A stretch of DNA of 64,000 bases, from positions 558,001 to 622,000 of the forward strand of contig NZ_CP011502.1 of NCBI RefSeq assembly GCF_001509405.1. Direction: 5' to 3'. Source of the DNA: Aeromicrobium erythreum. GTDB taxonomy: Bacteria > Actinomycetota > Actinomycetes > Propionibacteriales > Nocardioidaceae. The notes below the pieces were generated by a model. The model saw nothing but the letters and a program-made list of their open reading frames with translations, ran no database searches and was not told the origin of the DNA. Shown one piece after another: positions 34,204-42,943 of this stretch; the stretch's first letter is position 1, and the number at the start of each line of letters is the position of its first letter. Both the position numbers and the translations under genes were made by a program.

Positions 34204-34377
34204 ATGAGCTTCATCGACAAGGCGAAGAACACCGCTGAGAAGGTCACCGGCGAGGTCAAGGAAGCCGTGGGCAAGGCCACGGACAACAAGGACCTCCAGG
34301 CCGAGGGCCAGAAGGACCAGACCAAGGGTTCGCTGAAGAACACCGGCGAGGACATCAAGGACGCCTTCAAGAAGTGA
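34204..34377 (+). CDS. CsbD family stress protein, copy 2
   Basis: 57-aa near-duplicate of the preceding gene (Thr15, Asn28, Gln36 instead of Ala, Asp, Lys). AAGGAGGATCACC precedes the ATG, a near-perfect Shine-Dalgarno. The synonymous sites differ more than the protein, so the duplication is not recent or the protein is under strong constraint. Confidence 0.92.
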   Translation: MSFIDKAKNTAEKVTGEVKEAVGKATDNKDLQAEGQKDQTKGSLKNTGEDIKDAFKK

Positions 34378-34400
34378 CGTCCGCCTCGCACGTACTGCGA

Positions 34401-34437
34401 GAAGCCCGGTCGACCGCGAGAGCGGTGACCGGGCTTC
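34401..34437 (+). terminator. Terminator after csbD copy 2
   Basis: GAAGCCCGGTC (34401-34411) pairs exactly with GACCGGGCTTC (34427-34437); the loop contains a second short stem (ACCGC/GCGGT). It sits between the csbD operon and the convergent nhaA fusion and may serve both. Confidence 0.8.
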
Positions 34438-34476
34438 CTCGCGTCCTGGGCTTGCGACGCGCAGAACGCGGAGGCG

Positions 34477-36309
34477 TCAGGGCGTGGGGCGTCGCGCGTC
34501 GAGCGCGGCGATCAAGGTCGGCGCGTCCCATTGACCGTCGTACCGCTCGGTGCCGATGAAGAACGTCGGGGTCGCCGCGACGTCCATCAGGTCGGCGTCG
34601 TCCTCGTCCTCGCGCACCCGACGCAGCACGTCGTCGGCGTCGAGGTCGGCCTCGAACCGCACGAGGTCGAGCCCGATCTCGTCGGCGTAGCGCAGGAGGT
34701 CGAGCCGCTCGAGCTGGTCCTGGTGGGCCCACAGCAGCCGCGCGTAGTCGAAGTGTCGGCCCTGCAGGTGCGCCGCCTCGTAGGCGCGGGCCGCGAGCTC
34801 GGCGTGCGGGTGGTGCTGGTGGAGCGGCAGGTGCCGCCACACCCAGACGACGTCGCGGCCGAAGTGCTCGATGACCTCGTCGACCATGCCGGTGGCCCGG
34901 CTGCAGAACGGGCACTCGAAGTCGCCGTACTCGACGAGCACGAGCGGGGCGTCGGTCGGCCCCTTGTAGTGGTCGCGGCGCGGGTCGAACGGGCGCAGCA
35001 GCACGGTGCCCGGCGGGACGACGGGTCGTCGGGCGTCGAGCGCGCGCAGCACGGCGGCGCCGAGCACGAAGGCGAGCACCGACGCAGCGAGCACGCCGAC
35101 CCTGGCCTCGTCCTGCGCGGCAGGGTCGTCGATGGCGATGCCGACGATGAGCAGCGAGATGGTGAACCCGATGCCCGACAGCGCGGCACCGCCCGCGACC
35201 CGGCCGATCGTCAGGCCGGGGGCGAGCACGCCGAGCCTCAGCCGCTGCGCGAGCAGGGTCGCCCCCGTGATGCCCACGAGCTTGCCCACGACGAGACCGG
35301 CGACCACGCCCCAGAACAGCGACGACGACATCGAGCGCCGCAGCGTCTCGGAGTCGAGCACGACTCCGGCGTTGGCCAGGGCGAAGACGGGCAGGATCAC
35401 GTACGCCACGTACGGCGCGAACGAGCGCTGGAGCCGCTCGTTGATCGAGATCGACTCGCGCAGCTGGCGCCCCGCTGCGGCCGCGTAGGCCGGGTTCGGC
35501 GACTGCCGGAAGGCGCGGGTCAGCTCCACGACCCGCTCCACGTCGTTCTGGCGCGGCGCGGCGACGGGGATGAGCAGCGCGACGGCCACGCCGGCGAGGG
35601 TGGCGTGCACGCCGGCCTCGTGTAGCCCGAACCAGACGACGACCGACAGCACCGCGTACAGCGGTCCGCGGCCTGACGGCATGAGCCGGACGAGTGCGAT
35701 GAGCCCCAGCGCGACGAGTGCCACGAGCAGCGGGACGACGTGCAGCTCGTCGGTGTAGAAGAGGGCGATCGCGGAGAGCGCGCCGATGTCGTCGACGACG
35801 GCGAGGGTCAGGAGGAAGACGCGCAGCCGAGAGGGGTGCTGCGGCCGGATGATCGCGAGCGCGCCCACGAGGAAGGCCGTGTCGGTCGAGATGACCACGC
35901 CCCACGCGTGCGCCTGCCCGGAGTCGCGCGCGATGAGCAGGAACACCAGGGCCGGCACGACGAGGCCGGCGAGGGCGGCCGTCGCTGGCACGATCGCGCG
36001 GGAGCGGTCGGTCAGCTCGCCGATGGTCAGCTCCCGCTTGACCTCCAGGCCGACGGCGAAGAAGAAGAACGCCATGAGTGCGTCGTTGACCAGGTGGTAG
36101 AGGTCGAGCCCCATCGACCACTCGCCGACCGCGACGCGCGCGTCGGTGTGCCAGAACGCGTCGTAGCCGCTGCCGAGGTTGGCCCACGCAATCGCGGCGA
36201 CGGTCGCGACCAGCAGCAGCGCCGCGCCGACCTGCTCGGTCTCGGCGTCGGCGAGACCGCGCCGCAGCCGGGTGGCGCGGGACTCGGTGAGGGTGTCGGG
36301 GTCGCTCAC
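34477..36309 (-). CDS. nhaA: NhaA Na+/H+ antiporter fused to a DsbA-like thioredoxin domain
   Basis: 610-aa two-domain protein. Residues ~20-400 are NhaA: VNDALMAFFFFAVGLEVKRE, VVISTDTAFLVGALA, LTLAVVDDIGALSAIALFY (the paired Asp of the ion site), GGAALSGIGFTISLLI. Residues ~430-610 are a DSBA-like thioredoxin fold with CPFC (VEYGDFECPFCSRATGMVDE) and a cis-Pro region (VAATPTFFIGTERYDGQW). The fusion is known in actinobacteria. GTG at 36309 is seven bases after CAGGAT (leaderless); ATG 36318 is the alternative. The cytoplasmic or external side of the redox domain cannot be told from sequence alone. Confidence 0.92.
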   Translation of the reverse strand: MSDPDTLTESRATRLRRGLADAETEQVGAALLLVATVAAIAWANLGSGYDAFWHTDARVAVGEWSMGLDLYHLVNDALMAFFFFAVGLEVKRELTIGELTDRSRAIVPATAALAGLVVPALVFLLIARDSGQAHAWGVVISTDTAFLVGALAIIRPQHPSRLRVFLLTLAVVDDIGALSAIALFYTDELHVVPLLVALVALGLIALVRLMPSGRGPLYAVLSVVVWFGLHEAGVHATLAGVAVALLIPVAAPRQNDVERVVELTRAFRQSPNPAYAAAAGRQLRESISINERLQRSFAPYVAYVILPVFALANAGVVLDSETLRRSMSSSLFWGVVAGLVVGKLVGITGATLLAQRLRLGVLAPGLTIGRVAGGAALSGIGFTISLLIVGIAIDDPAAQDEARVGVLAASVLAFVLGAAVLRALDARRPVVPPGTVLLRPFDPRRDHYKGPTDAPLVLVEYGDFECPFCSRATGMVDEVIEHFGRDVVWVWRHLPLHQHHPHAELAARAYEAAHLQGRHFDYARLLWAHQDQLERLDLLRYADEIGLDLVRFEADLDADDVLRRVREDEDDADLMDVAATPTFFIGTERYDGQWDAPTLIAALDARRPTP

Positions 36310-36481
36310 GGGCGACATCCTGGCAGGCCGGTCATGGTGGTGGCCAACCTCGACGCCGACCGATCTGTTCCTCACGCGCGTCCGCCGCGGGTGAACAATC
36401 GGTGATCTCCCTGCCGCCGTCGGGCGGTCTGTGCGAGGCTCAGCCGGCCTTGACCGCCCCTCACGCCCCGTTGGAGGTCTG

Positions 36482-37078
36482 ATGCGACGACGACGCACCA
36501 CCATGGTCTCCGCGATCGCCCTCGTCCTGGTGATCGGAGGCTGCAGCGAATCCGGTGAGGAGGTCGCCGCCTTGGACGGACCCGTCGACCTTCGGACGGC
36601 GTCGGGGAGCAGCTCCAGCTGGCGGCCTGCGTCGGCCGGACGCGAATGGACCGCCAACGTCGCGTTCGACATCTGCGTCAAGGGTGGCGGCGAGGCGACC
36701 GTCCGGACGCTGGAGGTGAACGGATCCCCGGCGCGGTCGGGCGGGCCGGTGACGGGCTACCTGCACGTGAACGACGAGGTCGGGACGTCCGGGTTCATGG
36801 CGCTCACAGGGGACCCGCAACGCCTCTTTCGCGAGTACGGCGGCACGGCGACGCCGATCGACGGGGCGCGCTTGGACCGTCCGTGCCCGCGCACATCGCC
36901 CGGCTTCGCCCAGCTGGTGATGAGCATCGCCGTACCGCCGGAAGGGTTCGCGATCCGCACGTACGGGATCACCTACGAGATCGACGGAACGTCGTACAGG
37001 GCCACGAACGATGAGTGGACGTACGTCGCCTGCGGTACGGAGCAGCCCCGAGAGATGTGTTCGGGAGTGGCGAAGTGA
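36482..37078 (+). CDS. Putative secreted lipoprotein
   Basis: 198-aa protein with a lipoprotein signal peptide: MRRRRTTMVSAIALVLVIGGC, where the Cys at residue 21 is the lipidation site. The mature part has no recognised domain; conserved Cys pairs are possible (CVKGG, CPRTSPG, CGTEQPREMC). It lies between the divergent nhaA fusion and lysS, with no clear operon partner. Codon use is slightly less GC-biased than in its neighbours. Confidence 0.72.
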   Translation: MRRRRTTMVSAIALVLVIGGCSESGEEVAALDGPVDLRTASGSSSSWRPASAGREWTANVAFDICVKGGGEATVRTLEVNGSPARSGGPVTGYLHVNDEVGTSGFMALTGDPQRLFREYGGTATPIDGARLDRPCPRTSPGFAQLVMSIAVPPEGFAIRTYGITYEIDGTSYRATNDEWTYVACGTEQPREMCSGVAK

Positions 37079-37133
37079 CTCGAGGTGGGACGCGCCCGGG
37101 CACCGTCGATGCCCCCAACTAGGCTGTCGTCCC

Positions 37134-38651
37134 GTGAGCGACTCCCCCCGGACCCCCGACGAGAACGCGGTCGACGACCTGCCCGAGCAGCTGCGGATCC
37201 GTCGCGAGAAGCGTCAGCAGCTCATCGACGCGGGCATCGAGCCCTACCCGGTCGACCTGGGGATCACGCACACGATCACGCAGGTGCGCGACGCGTACGA
37301 CGCCGAGACGCTCGGCCCCGACCACCACTCCGGCGACGTCGTCACGGTCGCCGGCCGCGTCATCTTCCGGCGGGGCACGGGCAAGCTGGTCTTCGTGTCG
37401 CTGCGCGAGGGCGACGGCACCGCACTGCAGGCCATGGTCTCCCTCGACGGCGTGGGGGAGGAGTCGCTCGACCGCTTCAAGCAGCTCGTTGACATCGGCG
37501 ACCACCTCACGGTGACGGGGGAGGTCATCACGTCGCGCCGCGGCGAGCTGAGCGTGCAGGCGTCGTCGTGGGCGATCGCGGCCAAGACGCTGCGTCCGCT
37601 GCCCAACGAGCACAAGCCGCTGTCGGACGAGGCGCGCAGCCGCATGCGCTACGTCGACCTCATCGTCCGTCCCGAGGCCCGCGAGACGGTGCGCGTGAAG
37701 GCGAAGGTGCTGCAGTCGCTGCGCCGCACGCTCGACGCGCGCGGCTACGTCGAGGTCGAGACGCCCGTCCTGCAGCACACCAACGGGGGCGCCGCCGCGC
37801 GACCCTTCCACACCCACGTCAACGCCTTCGACGAGGACGCGCTGCTGCGCATCGCGCTCGAGCTGCACCTCAAGCGCTCGCTCGTGGGCGGCATCGACCG
37901 GGTGTACGAGATCGGCAAGACGTTCCGCAACGAGGGCGTCGACAACACCCACAACCCCGAGTTCATGATGCTGGAGGCGTACGAGGCGTACGGCTCCTAC
38001 GACACGATGGCCGAGCTGACCCGCGACCTCGTCGTCGACGCTGCGCGGGCGGTGGGCAAGACGGTGGTGCCCGGACGCGACGGCACCGACATCGACCTCG
38101 AGGCGCCCTGGCGGCGCGCGACCATCCACGAGCTCGTGGGCGAGGCGGTCGGCGAGAGCGTCGACGTCGAGACGTCGCAGGAGACGCTGACGGCGCACGC
38201 CGCTCGGCTCGACGTCGCCCTGCAGGACCACTGGGGACCCGGCGAGATCGTGCTCGAGCTGTTCGAGAAGCTCGTCGAGCACACCCTGGTCCAGCCGACG
38301 TTCGTCTGCGACTACCCCGAGGCCGTGCGACCGCTCGCCAAGAAGCACCGCAGCACGCCGGGCCTCGTGGAGGCGTGGGACCTCATCATCAACGGCGTCG
38401 AGCTGGCACCCGCGTACACCGAGCTCAACGACCCGGTCATCCAGCGCGAGCGGCTCGAGGAGCAGGCGCGCCTGGCGGCCGCGGGCGACCCCGAGGCGAT
38501 GGACGTCGACGAGGACTTCCTGAGGTCGCTGGAGTTCGGCATGCCCCCCGCGGGCGGCCTGGGCCTCGGCGTCGACCGCCTGGTCATGCTGCTGCAGGGC
38601 GTCGGCATCCGCGAGGCGATTCTCTTCCCGATCTCGCGGCGCGAGGCCTGA
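37134..38651 (+). CDS. lysS: Lysyl-tRNA synthetase, class II
   Basis: 505-aa enzyme. N-terminal OB-fold (about residues 65-165: VTVAGRVIFRRGTGKLVFVS), then the class II core with motif 2 FRNEGVDNTHNPEFMMLEAY and motif 3 GGLGLGVDRLVMLL. GTG start eight bases after TAGGCT, close to leaderless spacing. Full length; converges on the dioxygenase gene 6 bp away. Confidence 0.96.
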   Translation: MSDSPRTPDENAVDDLPEQLRIRREKRQQLIDAGIEPYPVDLGITHTITQVRDAYDAETLGPDHHSGDVVTVAGRVIFRRGTGKLVFVSLREGDGTALQAMVSLDGVGEESLDRFKQLVDIGDHLTVTGEVITSRRGELSVQASSWAIAAKTLRPLPNEHKPLSDEARSRMRYVDLIVRPEARETVRVKAKVLQSLRRTLDARGYVEVETPVLQHTNGGAAARPFHTHVNAFDEDALLRIALELHLKRSLVGGIDRVYEIGKTFRNEGVDNTHNPEFMMLEAYEAYGSYDTMAELTRDLVVDAARAVGKTVVPGRDGTDIDLEAPWRRATIHELVGEAVGESVDVETSQETLTAHAARLDVALQDHWGPGEIVLELFEKLVEHTLVQPTFVCDYPEAVRPLAKKHRSTPGLVEAWDLIINGVELAPAYTELNDPVIQRERLEEQARLAAAGDPEAMDVDEDFLRSLEFGMPPAGGLGLGVDRLVMLLQGVGIREAILFPISRREA

Positions 38652-38657
38652 GCCAGG

Positions 38658-39587
38658 TCACACCGAGTAGGTCGACGCGTCGCCCTGGCGCAGCGTGGAG
38701 CGCACACCATCGGTGCTCACCGGGACGGTCCCGGCGACCGTGATGCGGTGCATGACGCGGTGGTGGTCGTCGTAGTCGGCGACGGCGTAGTGCTGCGTGG
38801 CGCGGTTGTCCCAGATCGCGACGTCGCCGGGCTGCCAGCTCCAGCGCGCGGTGTTCTCGAGCCGCGTCACCTCGCGCTGCAGCAGCTCGAAGACGTCGGC
38901 GGAGTCGCGGGTGGACAGGCCGACGAGCCGCTTGACGAACTGGCCGAGGAGCAGCGAGCGCTCGCCGGTCTCGGGGTGCACGTGGACCACGGGGTGCTCG
39001 GCCTCGAACAGCCGCGAGCCGAACTCCTCGCGGTAGGTCTCCTCGCGGACGTCGATGCCGCCGATGCGCTGCTCGTCGACGTCGGCGGCGTAGTCGTAGC
39101 GGTTCGTGTGCACGGCCCACAGCCGGTCGGCCATCGCCTGGAGCGCCGGGTGCAGGTCGGCGTAGGCGGCTGCGGTGTTCGCCCAGACGGTGGTGCCGCC
39201 GTAGGGCGGGAGGGTCACCGCGCGCAGCACGCTGATGGCGGGCACGCGGTCGACGAAGGTCACGTCGGTGTGCCAAGCGTTGGCCTTGCCGTGGGAGGAG
39301 TCGATGGGCAGGACCGCGTTCGCCGCGCCGCGCACGGTGGGGTGCGGCGACGTCGGCGTGCCCAGCAGGGCCGCGAACGCGTGGTGGTCGGCGTCGTCGA
39401 GGTGGTGCTGCCCGCGGACGAAGACGACCTTGTGGCGCAGCAGCGCGGCGCGGACGTCGTGCACCTCCTCGGCCGTCAGGTCGCCGCCGAGCCGCACGCC
39501 GGACACGACCGCACCGATCCGCGCCCCCACGGGCGCCACCTCCACGCGCGAGCGGGTGGTGGTCGGGTCGGGCGCGGTGAGGGTCAT
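38658..39587 (-). CDS. TauD/TfdA-family Fe(II)/2-oxoglutarate dioxygenase
   Basis: 309-aa dioxygenase. The metal-binding HTDVTF ([15 protein letters not shown]) gives His and Asp, and the distal His is in [14 protein letters not shown] near the C-terminus; [14 protein letters not shown] matches TauD. Members oxidise taurine, alkyl sulfates, herbicide-type or other acids; the substrate here is unknown and no sulfonate transporter is adjacent. GGAG lies seven bases before the ATG at 39587. Confidence 0.87.
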   Translation of the reverse strand: MTLTAPDPTTTRSRVEVAPVGARIGAVVSGVRLGGDLTAEEVHDVRAALLRHKVVFVRGQHHLDDADHHAFAALLGTPTSPHPTVRGAANAVLPIDSSHGKANAWHTDVTFVDRVPAISVLRAVTLPPYGGTTVWANTAAAYADLHPALQAMADRLWAVHTNRYDYAADVDEQRIGGIDVREETYREEFGSRLFEAEHPVVHVHPETGERSLLLGQFVKRLVGLSTRDSADVFELLQREVTRLENTARWSWQPGDVAIWDNRATQHYAVADYDDHHRVMHRITVAGTVPVSTDGVRSTLRQGDASTYSV

Positions 39588-39741
39588 GGGAGGCTCCGTG
39601 GTCGACGTCGGTGACGTCACCACCGTGCGCCTCGTCGTCCTCGCGTGGGGACGGTCTCGGAGTGTGGACGCACGGTTCGGCGGGCGGCGGAGGTCGGCGC
39701 GGGCCAGGATGTCGGTCGAGCGTCGACGACAGGAGACCGCG

Positions 39742-40236
39742 GTGAAGCCGTTCAAGGACCTCACGCAGGCGGGGCTGGTCGCGCGCGCGTTCATGGTCTT
39801 CCCGCTCGCCGCTGTCGGCATCGGGCTGCTCGGCTACGGCGACACCCACGGGATCGTGTGGATGCTCCCCGTCGGGGGCGTGCTCTTCGCCATCGCGTTC
39901 GTCGTGATCGGCCTCTGCGCGTTCCACGGGTTCAACGGGCCGTTGTCGTTCGGACGCCCGATGCCCCCACGGCGCGACGGGACGCGGGGCACGCCGGAGG
40001 AGGACGACGCGGAGCGTGAGGAGATCCGGGAGCGCCTTCGGCAGACGCAGCGCCGCGGTCTGACGGTGTTCCCCCTGGCCTTGGCCGGGGTGGTACTGGG
40101 GATCCTCGGCGAGGAGCTGCCGAACGAGACGATGTCCACGCTCGCCCCCTACGTGTTCGGCGCCGGGTTCGTGCTGCTCGCTGCGGCGACCCTCTCGGGG
40201 ATGATCCCGCTCATGCGCCACCTCTGGCGACGCTGA
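39742..40236 (+). CDS. Four-helix membrane protein of unknown function
   Basis: 164-aa protein with two hydrophobic helical pairs (about residues 14-60 and 107-158) split by a charged cytoplasmic loop ([20 protein letters not shown]). No family recognised. AGGAGACCGCG precedes the GTG start at good spacing. Transcribed away from the dioxygenase, toward ptsI. Confidence 0.65.
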   Translation: MKPFKDLTQAGLVARAFMVFPLAAVGIGLLGYGDTHGIVWMLPVGGVLFAIAFVVIGLCAFHGFNGPLSFGRPMPPRRDGTRGTPEEDDAEREEIRERLRQTQRRGLTVFPLALAGVVLGILGEELPNETMSTLAPYVFGAGFVLLAAATLSGMIPLMRHLWRR

Positions 40237-40318
40237 CCCGCCTGGCCACTCACCTTGGTTCTTCCGCGCTCGCCTGCGGATGATTCCCGGGGTGAGCGAG
40301 GGGTCGCCGTGGTCAGCT

Positions 40319-40348
40319 GCTGATTCCCATCAACTGATGGGAATCAGC
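40319..40348 (-). terminator. Bidirectional terminator between the membrane gene and ptsI
   Basis: GCTGATTCCCATCA (40319-40332) and its exact complement TGATGGGAATCAGC (40335-40348) form a tight hairpin 10 bp beyond the ptsI stop, between two convergent genes. It is unusually AT-rich for the region. Confidence 0.8.
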
Positions 40349-40358
40349 CAGCAGCGCG

Positions 40359-42005
40359 TCAGGCGTCGAGGACGGCGGCGACGGCCTCGCGGGCGGAGGC
40401 GGGGTCGGCGGCGGCGAGGGCGGCCCGCGCGGCCTGCTGGCACTGCTCGAGGGTCACCGACGCGAGCCGCGCGCCCACGGGCCGCACGGCCGACGCCGCG
40501 CACGACAGGGAGGTGACGCCGAGGCCGACGAGCACGCAGGCGAGCGCCGGGTCGGCGGCGGCCTCGCCGCACACGCCCACCGGCTTGCCGGTGCGCTCGC
40601 CGGCGCGCGCCACGGCCTCGACCAGCACGAGCAGCCCGGGCTGCCACGGGTCGGTCAGGTCGCCGAGCTCGGCCGACATGCGGTCGGCCGCGAACGTGTA
40701 CTGGCTGAGGTCGTTCGTGCCGATCGACACGAAGTCGACGTGCTCCAGGACCCGCTCCGCGAGCAGCGCGGCCGACGGCGTCTCGATCATCACGCCGGGC
40801 GTCAGTCCGCGGGTGCGGCACTCCGCGGCGAACGCGGCAGCCTCCGACGGCACCGAGACCATCGGCGCCATGACCCAGACCGTCGCCTCCGACGCCTGCG
40901 AGGCGGCGGCCACCGCGTCGAGCTGGTGGGCGAGCAGCTCCGGCAGACGGCGGCCGACGCGCAGGCCGCGGACGCCGAGCGCGGGGTTGGCCTCGGTGCC
41001 CATGTCGGCGAACGCGAGCGGCTTGTCCGAACCGGCGTCGAGCGTCCGCACGACGACCTTGCCCGACCCCGCCGCCGCCAGGACGGCGCCGTAGACGTCG
41101 GTCTGCTCCTGCACGGTCGGCTCGGACGGGCGGTCGAGAAAGCTCAGCTCGGTGCGGTACAGGCCGAACCCCTCGACCGGCTCCTGCGCGGCACGCTCGG
41201 CCCCCTTCGCGTCCTGGACGTTGGCGAGCACCTGCACGGCGTGACCGTCGGCGGTGCGCCCCGGGCCCTCCCACGCGGCGCTCGCCGCGCGTCGCTCGGC
41301 ATCGGCCTCGGCGCGTGAGGCCGCCGCGGCGGGATCGGGCAACAGCACGACCTCGCCCGTGCCGCCGTCGACGAGCGCGGTGTCGGGCAGCTCGCCGGGG
41401 AGGTCGCTCACGCCGACGACGCACGGGATGCCGAGCTGGCGGGCGATGATGGCCGTGTGGCTCGTGGGGCCGCCCAGCCGGACGGCGATGCCGACCACGA
41501 GCGCGGGGTCGAGGCCGGCGGTGTCGGCCGGCGCGAGGTCGTCGGCGAGCAGCACCGACGGCTCCGACGGCACGCCGACGCCGGGCTCGGGCTGGCCGAG
41601 CAGCTCGGCGACCACACGGTCGCGCACGTCGCGCAGGTCGGTGACGCGCTCGGCCATGAGCCCGCCGGCGGCCGTGAACATGGCGACGAGCTCGTCGACG
41701 GCGAGCGACGTGGCGGTGGCGGGGCCGCTGCCTGCCTTGGCGTGCTTGGTGACGAGGGCCGCCAGCCCTCGGTCCTGCACGAGCGCGGCCGTGGCGCTCA
41801 GGACCTCCGACGCCGACCCGCTCGCGAGCGCGGCGCGCTCCTGCAGTCGTCCGGCGACGGTGGCCGCCGCGGCGGCGAAGAGCTCGGCCGTGTCGTCGCG
41901 CGCGGGCTCGTCGGAGGGGACGCGAGGACGGTCGCCGGGCACCAGCACGGCGCCGTGCCCGACGCCGGCGACCACGGGGGTCCCGGTGAGGGTGACCGCC
42001 GTCAT
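40359..42005 (-). CDS. ptsI: PTS enzyme I (phosphoenolpyruvate-protein phosphotransferase)
   Basis: 548-aa general PTS component that takes phosphate from PEP and passes it to HPr. GGPTSHTAIIARQLGIPC holds the phosphorylated His; the PEP-binding barrel has VRTLDAGSDKPLAF, MIETPSAALLAERVLEHVDF, SIGTNDLSQYTFAADR and VCGEAAADP with the active-site Cys. ATG 42005 gives MTAVTLTGTPVVAGVG; no clear Shine-Dalgarno is seen and an upstream ATG at 42032 is possible. Diverges from the DeoR-type regulator across 170 bp, so both are probably controlled together. Confidence 0.94.
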   Translation of the reverse strand: MTAVTLTGTPVVAGVGHGAVLVPGDRPRVPSDEPARDDTAELFAAAAATVAGRLQERAALASGSASEVLSATAALVQDRGLAALVTKHAKAGSGPATATSLAVDELVAMFTAAGGLMAERVTDLRDVRDRVVAELLGQPEPGVGVPSEPSVLLADDLAPADTAGLDPALVVGIAVRLGGPTSHTAIIARQLGIPCVVGVSDLPGELPDTALVDGGTGEVVLLPDPAAAASRAEADAERRAASAAWEGPGRTADGHAVQVLANVQDAKGAERAAQEPVEGFGLYRTELSFLDRPSEPTVQEQTDVYGAVLAAAGSGKVVVRTLDAGSDKPLAFADMGTEANPALGVRGLRVGRRLPELLAHQLDAVAAASQASEATVWVMAPMVSVPSEAAAFAAECRTRGLTPGVMIETPSAALLAERVLEHVDFVSIGTNDLSQYTFAADRMSAELGDLTDPWQPGLLVLVEAVARAGERTGKPVGVCGEAAADPALACVLVGLGVTSLSCAASAVRPVGARLASVTLEQCQQAARAALAAADPASAREAVAAVLDA

Positions 42006-42070
42006 GAAAATCTGTGGGGATGTGCCCGACATGCTTGACATGGCCCGAGACTATCGCGTAGAACAGCAGA

Positions 42071-42100
42071 CATCAACATCAAATCCACACAAATCCACAC
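42071..42100. promoter_or_regulatory. Putative DeoR-type operator in the ptsI-fruR gap
   Basis: AAATCCACAC is repeated exactly head to tail (42081-42090, 42091-42100), preceded by CATCAACATC. This AT-rich repeat is the only ordered element in the 170-bp divergent gap and is the best candidate binding site for the adjacent DeoR-family regulator. Confidence 0.5.
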
Positions 42101-42175
42101 GACGCGGTGACGCAGGACACCCTGCACCCCTCTGCACCGTGTCGTGAGACGTGGACCGGACACCAGGAGCCCTCT

Positions 42176-42943
42176 GTGTACGCCGCCGAACGCCGCGCAC
42201 TCCTCGCCGCCCGCCTCAGCGAGCACGGCCGAGTGAGCGTCGTCGACGCCGCGGACGAGCTCGGGGTGTCCGGCGAGACCATCCGTCGCGACCTCGACGT
42301 GCTGCAGCGTCACGGCCTCGCCCGTCGCGTGCACGGTGGAGCCGTCGCCCGCACCGTCGCCCAGGCCGCGGAGCTCGCCGTCACGGACCGGGCCACGCAG
42401 CACGCGCCGGAGAAGGAGGCGATCGCGCAGGCCGCGCTCGCACTCCTGCCCGACACCGACGGCTGGGTCGCGTTCGACGCCGGCACGAGCACCGCGGCCC
42501 TCGTCGACGCGCTGCCCGCCGACGCCGCGTTCGACGCCGTGACGCACGGGATCGACGTCGCCGGCCGGCTCGCGCGGCACGAGGGCGTCTCGCTGCTCGT
42601 GGTGGGTGGGCGCGTCCGTCCGACGACGGCCGCAGCGGTCGGCGCCGACACCGTCGCCGCCTACGGGCGCATGCGTCCCGACGTCGCCTTCATCGGCGCC
42701 AACGGCATCGGTCTTGAGCGTGGGCTCACCACGCCCGACGTCGAGGAGGCGGCGGTCAAGCGGGCGCTCGTGGCCGCGGCCCGTCGCGTGGTCGTCCTCG
42801 CGGACTCCTCGAAGATCGACACCGAGTACGCCATGAGCTTCGCCTCCATCGACGAGCTCGACGTGGTCGTCACCGACAAGGGCGTCACGCGCGAGCAGGT
42901 CTCGCGGCTCGAGCGCGCGGGCCTCGAGGTCGTGGTCGCATGA
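42176..42943 (+). CDS. fruR: DeoR-family regulator of the fructose PTS
   Basis: 255-aa repressor. N-terminal DeoR helix-turn-helix (about residues 1-57): RLSEHGRVSVVDAADELGVS, GETIRRDLDVLQRHGL; then the sugar-phosphate-sensing ISOCOT-like domain with DAGTSTAALVDAL, FIGANGIGLERGLTT and VVLADSSKID. AGGAG is six bases before the GTG at 42176. It overlaps fruK by 4 bp and faces away from ptsI, so by family precedent it senses fructose 1-phosphate or 1,6-bisphosphate and represses the whole block. Confidence 0.9.
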   Translation: MYAAERRALLAARLSEHGRVSVVDAADELGVSGETIRRDLDVLQRHGLARRVHGGAVARTVAQAAELAVTDRATQHAPEKEAIAQAALALLPDTDGWVAFDAGTSTAALVDALPADAAFDAVTHGIDVAGRLARHEGVSLLVVGGRVRPTTAAAVGADTVAAYGRMRPDVAFIGANGIGLERGLTTPDVEEAAVKRALVAAARRVVVLADSSKIDTEYAMSFASIDELDVVVTDKGVTREQVSRLERAGLEVVVA

